Assembly (NCBI GenBank): GCA_964036665.1
Contig: OZ038529.1
Coordinates: 2,480,001 to 2,544,000 of the forward strand
DNA length: 64,000 bases
Direction of reading: 5' to 3'
From: Gordius sp. MW1
Lineage: Eukaryota > Nematomorpha > Gordioida > Gordea > Gordiidae
Shown piece after piece: positions 57,276 to 64,000 of the stretch. The translations under genes were made by a program, and so were the position numbers. Each line of letters opens with the position of its first letter. Within the stretch, counting starts at the first letter, position 1. The notes under the pieces were generated by a model. That model was given only the letters and a program-made list of their open reading frames with translations, was not told the origin of the DNA and made no database searches.

Positions 57276-57918
57276 TAGAGGGTTGAAATAACATGTTTTT
57301 AAGGTGTTATCAGCGCCATTCAACCAGTTAGTAAATTCCGCGTGAAAAATAATGTTAGACAAAAAGATTTTAAATAGTTTTTAATAACGGATAAACGCTT
57401 GTCTAAGGTTAATGCAACAGCTTAGCTGTCTTTATCTCCCCTTTAGTTTAGGTTCCATTAAAAACGTTTTTAACCGACTAAAAGTTCCACGTATTTTTTA
57501 AAGCCAAGGGATTGGGCAGAATTTACATTTCATATTTTTGATAAGGAACAATTTTATAAATAGGATTGTTTTTAAAGAATATAGCATATAAATGTTGCAT
57601 AAATATCATATTTTTTACACTGCTCACCATTTCCTTACTAAAATAAAAAATACAAGTTTTAAATTTTTAAATGCTAATTTACTAATGAGACCTAAAGCTC
57701 AAAGGAAAACTCGAAAGGTCTCTCTTTAAACTAATTTGTTTGATTAATGTATTTACCAAAACCTCACTTAATTAATTACAATCTAATTATATGAATGTGA
57801 CAAGATATTAAGGAGCGTAGCCGAGTAAGGTAGCAAAAATCAAAAAAAAATTTGATAAATAAATATATTATAGTTTATTCCTAATTGCATAAAAGAGTTA
57901 GACACATATAAATACTCT

Positions 57919-58395
57919 TATTTTGTATAAGTCTGAGCCTTATCTTGGCTCAGACAACTAATTTATTTATTTAATCGGAGAATAATATTTTCTAAAGGAT
58001 AGCTCCAATTAAGGAATCCCATAAGTTAATGAATTATTAGAATTTCGGTCCTCCCCCAAAAAGGGAGGACAATTATCTTTCTAAAATTAATTAGTCTTCC
58101 AAAAGTATATTTTTTATTCAACTAGGCGAAACACAAATATATATATGAAAAACGAGAATGAGGAATTAAAATTAATGAATAATGATGATTGTGCAATAAC
58201 ACTAACTAACGCGAAGTAATTAAATTCGCTCGCTCGAGATAGGTAATAAAAAGCGAAGTGGTACCATCTCGTGGTAACAACGATGACTCATCAGTCATAA
58301 AATAAATTTGCCATAATTAAATTGGATAACTATAAAAATCGTAGGGTATAAGTGTAAGTATGTGTGGGGGGGGGGGGTTTAGGTTGAACACCACA
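57919..58395 (-). repeat. 3' LTR
   Basis: In element orientation it starts TGTGGTGTTCAACC and ends TATACAAAATA. It contains an inverted pair (GTCTGAGCC, GGCTCAGAC) near the end. Confidence 0.85.
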
Positions 58396-58412
58396 CCTCC
58401 CCCTTTATCGAG
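58396..58412 (-). other. polypurine tract
   Basis: On the minus strand AAAGGGGGAGG lies immediately upstream of the 3' LTR. Confidence 0.6.
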
Positions 58413-59072
58413 AAGTCAAAGACTTAAAGTCCTAACGTTCCGAAAAAGGTTTAGGGGTTTCAGTGTTGTTAAAAATCATCTAAAGACTGGGGCGGAATTA
58501 GGTCGAGCCGGCGATTTAGCTTATTAATTTTAAAACAACGTTCAAACCAACATAATTTTTCAAACAATTTTCCAAACTTTAGCCCAAAATTAATGTAATT
58601 TCTGCTGGCCATGTTGTGACAAGTTTTGCCTTTGCCCTCGGAACTGATTCATGGACAACTGATTTCAATGAAATCCTGCCCTCTGAATTAGTTATAAAAT
58701 GGGGTGCTTCACGGCTACCAGACTCAGCATCCCCGCTCTCTAAAGCACCACTGGGCAATCGCGATGCCACTATGGACTCAGCTTTAAAACTACAAATTTT
58801 ATCTAAATTAACCCACAGGCTGTACCGTTTTACTTCTATTTTATACCTACACTATAATTACACTATAATCTCTCCAAGCAAAATACGCCGACCGCCAAAT
58901 AATAATCAAAGAAACGCGCGGGGGGGGGGGTTTGGCCTAATATTGGTTGATAACAATATAATCGTCATTTAATAATATATGTGAATAAATCATGTGTATT
59001 TTCTATCTTACAATAACATCTAAGTATCGAATAATTGGCGTGAAAGTGAATATATTTTTCATTTGTTGACAC

Positions 59073-59327
59073 TCAGGTATGCTTCAGTCTGGGTGGGTAT
59101 TTGCTTAAAAATTTTTCACTTTCCTCAGGTGTATTCGTGTCTGAGAATATTTCTTGCACTGAATTAACGAACGGAATAGTTACGTATTTTTCCCTTTGAT
59201 TGACACTCGGTATCAGGATATCGAATTTTTCCTCGAATGAATACGTGGCTTCATCATATTCGCCACTCGGAATCAGGCCGTTGGGATTTCGATTGGTTTG
59301 ATGGGGTGTTTGTCCGGAGTGGTTCGA
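59073..59327 (-). CDS. small open frame inside the LTR element
   Basis: About 84 codons, open from just after the primer-binding site to a TGA. It contains LIPSGEYDEATYSFEEKFDI and TIPFVNSVQEIFSDTNTPEE. There is no in-frame ATG at its start, so it may be a remnant of gag or be expressed by another route. I do not recognise it. Confidence 0.35.
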   Translation of the reverse strand, partial: SNHSGQTPHQTNRNPNGLIPSGEYDEATYSFEEKFDILIPSVNQREKYVTIPFVNSVQEIFSDTNTPEESEKFLSKYPPRLKHT

Positions 59328-59358
59328 TTAAAAAATAGAATTAAAGAATTTTCCACAT

Positions 59359-59370
59359 TTCCGGCGCCAA
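59359..59370 (-). other. primer-binding site
   Basis: On the minus strand TTGGCGCCGGAA follows the LTR end; TGGCGCC is the start used by tRNA-Lys-type primers in many Gypsy-like elements. Confidence 0.6.
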
Positions 59371-59850
59371 TATTTTGTATAAGTCTGAGCCTTATCTTGG
59401 CTCAGACAACTAATTTATTTATTTAATCGGAGAATAATATTTTCTAAAGGATAGCTCCAATTAAGGAATCCCATAAGTTAATGAATTATTAGAATTTCGG
59501 TCCTCCCCCAAAAAGGGAGGACAATTATCTTTCTAAAATTAATTAGTCTTCCAAAAGTATATTTTTTATTCAACTAGGCGAAACACAAATATATATATGA
59601 AAAACGAGAATGAGGAATTAAAATTAATGAATAATGATGATTGTGCAATAACACTAACTAACGCGAAGTAATTAAATTCGCTCGCTCGAGATAGGTAATA
59701 AAAAGCGAAGTGGTACCATCTCGTGGTAACAACGATGACTCATCAGTCATAAAATAAATTTGCCATAATTAAATTGGATAACTATAAAAATCGTAGGGTA
59801 TAAGTGTAAGTATGTGTGGGGGGGGGGGGGGGGTTAGGTTGAACACCACA
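59371..59850 (-). repeat. 5' LTR
   Basis: Matches the 3' LTR except for a longer G run near 59818-59833. Confidence 0.85.
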
Positions 59851-60194
59851 ACTCTAATTAAATTTTTGAAAAAAATATTTAATCATTAATTTCCTTTTCC
59901 CGAATTCACTTGTACATTCGCCAAAAAAAACTTAATTGAGCCTTTTCCCCACAAAATGAATGGGTAGTAATTTTATAAATTAAAGGAGTCGTTCTCTTCG
60001 GGCAATCTGAATGATTAAACTCTAAGCAGGGGTCAGCCCACAGTAACAAAAAGGCACAAAAATATCACAAAAAATTAGTTTGTTCTTTGGCCGAGGAGCG
60101 CTCATCATCTATTTTCAACCAAAAAATTGTTATTTGCAGGGAAAATTTATATTTAAAGCTCAGATCACATGCCCCAAAATGTGCAGACACAAAA

Positions 60195-60510
60195 ATAAAG
60201 ATGGATTAGGGCATTTGCCCGGAGTCAGATAAGGTAAAAATAAGCAACGGTCATCATTAACTTGCAAAGAGTTATTTAGCCAGTTTCGCAATTATCCGTT
60301 TAAAGCAACAGCTTCAAGTTGCAAAAAGGAATTTATGAGCGAATATAAGTAGCAAAAATGAATGGCAATTAACCAAAATTTTGGCCTTGGGTCGGGGTTA
60401 GACAAATTAGATGTAAGCAACGGTCAGCATTAATTTGCAGGGAATTATTTAGCCAGTTACATAATTATCCGATATAAGGCAACAACTTAGACTAGTATCC
60501 CAAAGAAATA
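60195..60510. repeat. tandem pair of an interspersed repeat
   Basis: Two units share GTCAGATAAGGTAAAAATAA-like starts, AGCAACGGTCA and GCAATTATCCG; a third copy is at 6540-6655. Confidence 0.55.
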
Positions 60511-60751
60511 TATAAAGGTAATAATAATCAGCTCTAGAGATGGATTTTTTCCCATAAATTTTGGTTAATGAACCTTTCTCCAAAAAACGGGAGTTTTTTG
60601 GGAAAAATATGGGAAATAACGGAAATTACAGTAGAAATAGGGGAATGTAGACATTTTATTTAATTAAAAATTGTTTAAGATAAATATTTGCAAAATAAAT
60701 GCTTATAGGGCATTACTTAAAGTTATGGATAATTTTACATATATTACAAGT

Positions 60752-61431
60752 AAAGCCCTGCATGGGCCGACCGAGCCCGACCCGATCGAGTTTCTTGCGG
60801 GACACGGGCAGAATTTAATAAAATAATTTGGCCTCGGGCTTAATGAGGCGGCCCGACCCGAGGCCCGAGCCCTGCCCGAATTTAATTAAAGCAAACTTAT
60901 ATATTTTAAAATAAACTCAACTCGATAGCAAATAATTATCTTCGCACAGCCTACATAATGTAGCTTCCAAACTTCAGCTTTTTCCCCTGTCTATTATAAT
61001 ATTATGACCTGAATTGCAAATCTTATTCTATATTTAAATATATTTATAGTATCTGTTAGAACTTTAGAAATAAAATAAAAAAATATTTTAAAAATTTTAT
61101 ATTTGGAACTGTTAATATATCATATAAAGTTAGATTTTTAGTTCTAAATTATTAGCTTAATAATTTGTAAGAGGTGAAAATGGATTTTTTATTTCTAACT
61201 TATCCTAGTTGTAAACTAAGAGAGTAGCAACTATTTGATAATTTTATATTTAAATTATAAAAAAAAATGCAAAAAAAAATTTTTTTAACAATTTTATTTA
61301 AAAATAGGGTCGGGATTGGGCCGGGACAAGAATTAAAAAGTCTTTTGGGCTCGGGCCGGGCAAAATAAAAATTGAGACATCGGGCTCGGATTGGGCTCAG
61401 GCCGAATAAAATTCATTTTCCAGGGCTCTAA
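60752..61431. mobile_element. hAT-like element with CCCGAGCC subterminal repeats
   Basis: Flanked by an exact TTACAAGT on both sides (60744-60751 and 61432-61439). Termini AAAGCCCTGCATGGGCC and TTTTCCAGGGCTCTAA. Both ends are filled with GGCCCGA/TCGGGCC-like repeats; the 400-bp centre is AT-rich. Non-autonomous. Confidence 0.78.
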
Positions 61432-61697
61432 TTACAAGTAAAATCGTGTTTTATTAATCTCTTAAGCTAGCTAATTTTAAAATGTATTTTTCAATAGAGT
61501 GTTATCTTATGTTAATATATTCAAAACATTGTTAGATTTTTAGCTAACGGTGTCAATTATAATGTTTATGTTTTGTTTTATAAGAAAAACTTCTAAACCC
61601 AGATATAAAAATCCTTTTTTAACTTATGAGTAATAGGTGTAATAAAAAAAAACGTAGTTATATCCATAGAAACCACTACTATTTAATTGACTCCTAA

Positions 61698-61815
61698 ATT
61701 GCTCGCGGAATATTACATTAATTTCACTTCTAAACGTTATTTGGCTTAATTGTATTATCTCATATAGCTCGCGGTATACTACATCAAATTCACCACTAAA
61801 CGATATTTTTTTTAA
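61698..61815. repeat. 66-bp tandem units (left block)
   Basis: Two units, each starting GCTCGCGG-A/T-AT-A/T-TACAT and containing CACT-T/A-CTAAACG. The same unit reappears at 62770-62870, on the other side of a reverse-transcriptase element remnant. Confidence 0.65.
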
Positions 61816-61916
61816 TTTTTAAAAATTTAGAAGTTTATTGATAAAAATCCGTTGACAGTAATATAATATAAATACATGAAATATAAAAGACAAAAAGCGT
61901 CAAATAAAATGATAAA

Positions 61917-62716
61917 CTATTCTGACAAAGCATCATCGAGGGTATCTTCCAAAATTGGCCAAGAATCCGCGAACGATTTAAAATTGTATTTGGTTATAAG
62001 AATACCAAGTCTTTGTTTCACTAAAAAGGATACCGAATGTTTCGACGGGGGGAACGTCCTCCTACCTCTTTCAAAAAAGCTAAGGCCTGTTTGCCAAAGG
62101 TGCCTGAACACGAAGCAACCAATGGAATAAAAATGTTTGAGGATAACAGGGCTTTGTATTTATTTGTTTTCCGCCCCTCTGCAACAGCTAAAGAATCATT
62201 GTTGCAGTTAGAGGGGGCAAATAGGTCAATACATGTGAAGTCCCATTTAAGGTGAAGACCATTGCTCCATGGGACTAAATAAGATCCATCAGAACGCATA
62301 CGTTCCTCCAAGGAGGGATCCGATGGCTCCAATATGGATGGAATCTTTGCCCTCTTAAGAGCACTTTGAATTAGGACATTGGCCTTATTGTGTCTAACAT
62401 ATTTGAATTTGTTTCCCAGGCAATGTAAGGGATGCCTTGATTGTTCGTCTACAAGTATGCTGCAATTTCGGCAAATACATGGCTTCGAAAATTTTACCCC
62501 TAGCCTGAGAGCTATGGAGTACGAAAGTTCCGAGTCCTCCAGCATCATCCCGGAGAGACAGCTTGGGTAGACCTCTAGCCATTCGTGACCTGAGCCATCA
62601 AACAAAAACGACCTTAAATTAGAACACTGACTTGTATCGCTACTCGAAATTAGAAAATCAAGGGAGCGCAACACAAGTCCGACATCCCAATCTCTTTGTG
62701 GTGAGGTTTGTGGCAA
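61917..62716 (-). mobile_element. C-terminal part of a reverse-transcriptase element, minus strand
   Basis: A 231-codon frame (62716-62021) plus a continuation in another frame (to 61917). It contains LRLGVKFSKPCICRNC and a CLGNK/RHPLHC Cys/His motif. The C-terminal domain follows: SILEPSDPSLEERMRSDGSY, LVPWSNGLHLKWDFTCIDLF and NIFIPLVASCSGTFGKQALA. It matches the domain order of 55530-56199 but is divergent in sequence, so it is a second, older copy or a related family. The reverse transcriptase part is missing. One frameshift lies near 62040-62060. Confidence 0.75.
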
Positions 62717-62769
62717 AGGTGTTCCGGGATTGGTATTGTTTTCCCAAATAGCTAAAGCAAAATTTGCTA

Positions 62770-62870
62770 AACTGTATTATCTCATATAGCTCGCGGTATA
62801 CTACATCAAATTAACCACTAAACGTTAAGTTAATTAATCGTATTATTTCGACTAGCTCGCGATTATATAA
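62770..62870. repeat. 66-bp tandem units (right block)
   Basis: About 45 bp (GTATTATCTCATATAGCTCG, then CGGTATACTACATCAAATT) are shared with 61752-61802 in the same orientation. Confidence 0.65.
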
Positions 62871-62935
62871 GGAAGTGTTTTACACTTCCATAGCACTTAC
62901 TTTCTCGCATACATTCCTTTATTTTGTCTTGGTGA

Positions 62936-64000
62936 CAAACATATTTAATACAAATTATTTTAAGATTTTATATCATTCATTAAGAGCAGATTGCTTAAAA
63001 AATGGATTAATGCTTAAATGTCTATGTCTGCAGTTTTACCGTATAAAGTGTGGAAATGATGTTCAATATCTTATATATATTTAAATGCACATACAAATTT
63101 CTGATCCAAAAGTAAATAATAACTAGAGATTAAATTTATATGTATGTTTAGTTTTAATATGTAATTTATTTCAAAAATTAAAAAATAATTATGAGAGCAA
63201 ACAAATATGGCACTAATGTTATTTTAACCTAAATGTGGGTTTAGATAATCCGTCTGCTTACTCCTTTTAAAAATCGAGTTATGTCATGGCCTAGCCGAGG
63301 GGGGGGGGGCAGGGAGGGGCGACTGCCCCCTCTAAATCCAAAATTTCTTGAAATTTATTAAAATTTGGCTTAAGTTCAAAAAAATGATCCATTTTCCCCT
63401 CCCTAAATCATTATAGTCCCCTCTAATTCCAACATTTTTTTACGCCCATAGAAAATGTTTATAATGATGGGCTATTCTATATTTATATATTTTATGTACA
63501 AACATCATATTAAATATTTTTACTTGGGTCTTTTGAAATTGTACTGCAATAGAGAGAATAACGATTTTAAAATTAAAATCATCTTTTATAGTGCCTTCTA
63601 CATATTAAATATCTATTGAAGTGAATTTTGCATTTATCTTGTAGGTGAATTTACAAAATAATTAAACTGAATATAATGAATTATTACATGGGCTTAGATA
63701 TCAGGAGGGAGAGCAGCCCCTTAAATTTATTTCTTACAATTGTAATTAAATATGGTTGATATTCTAATATTTTATCATTTTGCTAGTGAAAATCATTTTT
63801 TCGACATTTTCCTACCCCTGCTAACCTCGGTTGCACCAATTTAGTATATTTACAAATGTGTACCAAAATAATCTATATATAAATATATTAATAGGCCTCA
63901 TTTAAAAAGTTGTCCATTTTTACAGCATTTTATCTGTGCCAGAGTTAGTTTGCGTTTAGGTATGATTTTAGATCAAAGTGTAAAAATATGCCTGTTCATT
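62936..64000 (+). repeat. long direct repeat, copy 2 (runs off the window)
   Basis: Matches 52890-54123 but lacks the 53359-53530 MITE. It contains its own copy of the outer MITE (63288-63450). Confidence 0.8.
63288..63450. mobile_element. G-rich palindromic MITE (reverse), uninterrupted
   Basis: CATGGCCTAGCCGAGG to TTTTACGCCCATAG; counterpart of the interrupted copy at 53233-53575. Confidence 0.65.

Larger units (their letters stand above)
56200..57918. other. intergenic region with MITEs and short tandem repeats
   Basis: No gene recognised. It contains two G-rich MITE copies (56700-56838 and 57146-57275) and a short tandem repeat of the unit TTTTCCTGAGAGCAAAAAAA (56953-57062). Confidence 0.55.
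57919..59850 (-). mobile_element. short non-autonomous LTR retrotransposon
   Basis: Two direct LTRs (57919-58395 and 59371-59850), apparently identical except for the length of one G run, flank a 975-bp interior. ACTCT flanks the whole element (57914-57918 and 59851-59855). On the minus strand, the primer-binding site TGGCGCCGGAAA directly follows the 5' LTR (59371-59850), and the purine tract AAAGGGGGAGG precedes the 3' LTR. The interior is too short for gag-pol, so mobilisation would depend on a partner element. Matching LTRs imply recent insertion. Confidence 0.87.

Noticed and set aside
58579-58972. Open frames on both strands inside the short LTR element
   Set aside because: No domain recognised, and they overlap each other. 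Not enough to call a gag remnant.
1-64000. Search for CRISPR arrays, bacterial operons, rRNA and phage-like genes
   Set aside because: None seen. Repeats here are transposon-derived and genes have spliceosomal introns.

Overview
This is an animal nuclear DNA window, AT-rich and packed with introns and transposon relics. It looks like an invertebrate, most likely an arthropod or a close relative. That view rests on the phosphofructokinase sequence, on a papilin-type gene that combines Kunitz, Ig, antistasin-like, WAP and PLAC modules, and on the density of hAT-type MITEs. I cannot name the species. There is no sign of bacterial genes, CRISPR arrays, rRNA or intact tRNA genes.

Layout. (1) 1-10.2 kb, + strand: the last twelve coding exons of ATP-dependent 6-phosphofructokinase. 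Its N-terminal half lies off the left edge. (2) 10.2-18.8 kb: MITE-rich intergenic DNA. It holds one unrecognised multi-exon gene on the minus strand (13.8-15.3 kb) whose frame is broken about three times although its splice sites look intact. (3) 18.86-44.07 kb, + strand: one very large papilin-like extracellular matrix gene. I reconstructed 28 coding exons whose phases all agree, giving about 2,491 codons. The order is: signal segment, Cys cassette with a Ser/Thr-rich tract, Kunitz 1-7, Ig1, Kunitz 8-9, linker exon, Kunitz 10-13, antistasin-like and WAP modules, a (GGP)n and Gln-rich low-complexity stretch, Ig2-4, then an acidic segment and PLAC. (4) 44-64 kb: gene-poor DNA built of mobile elements. 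These include a pogo/Tigger-like relic, Helitron-like termini, hAT-like elements, a nested solo LTR, two broken copies of a reverse-transcriptase element, a short LTR retrotransposon with near-identical LTRs, and a duplicated block of more than 1 kb whose two copies differ by a MITE insertion.

The two main genes are unrelated in function (glycolysis versus secreted matrix protein). Nothing suggests co-regulation. The window's interest lies in the unusual papilin: two neighbouring Kunitz domains have each lost the same cysteine pair, no thrombospondin module is seen, and a long collagen-like tract is present. The transposon record is also well preserved, with several exact target-site duplications and one empty site.

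All exon boundaries were read by eye from homology, GT/AG sites and reading phase. No alignment or transcript data were available.
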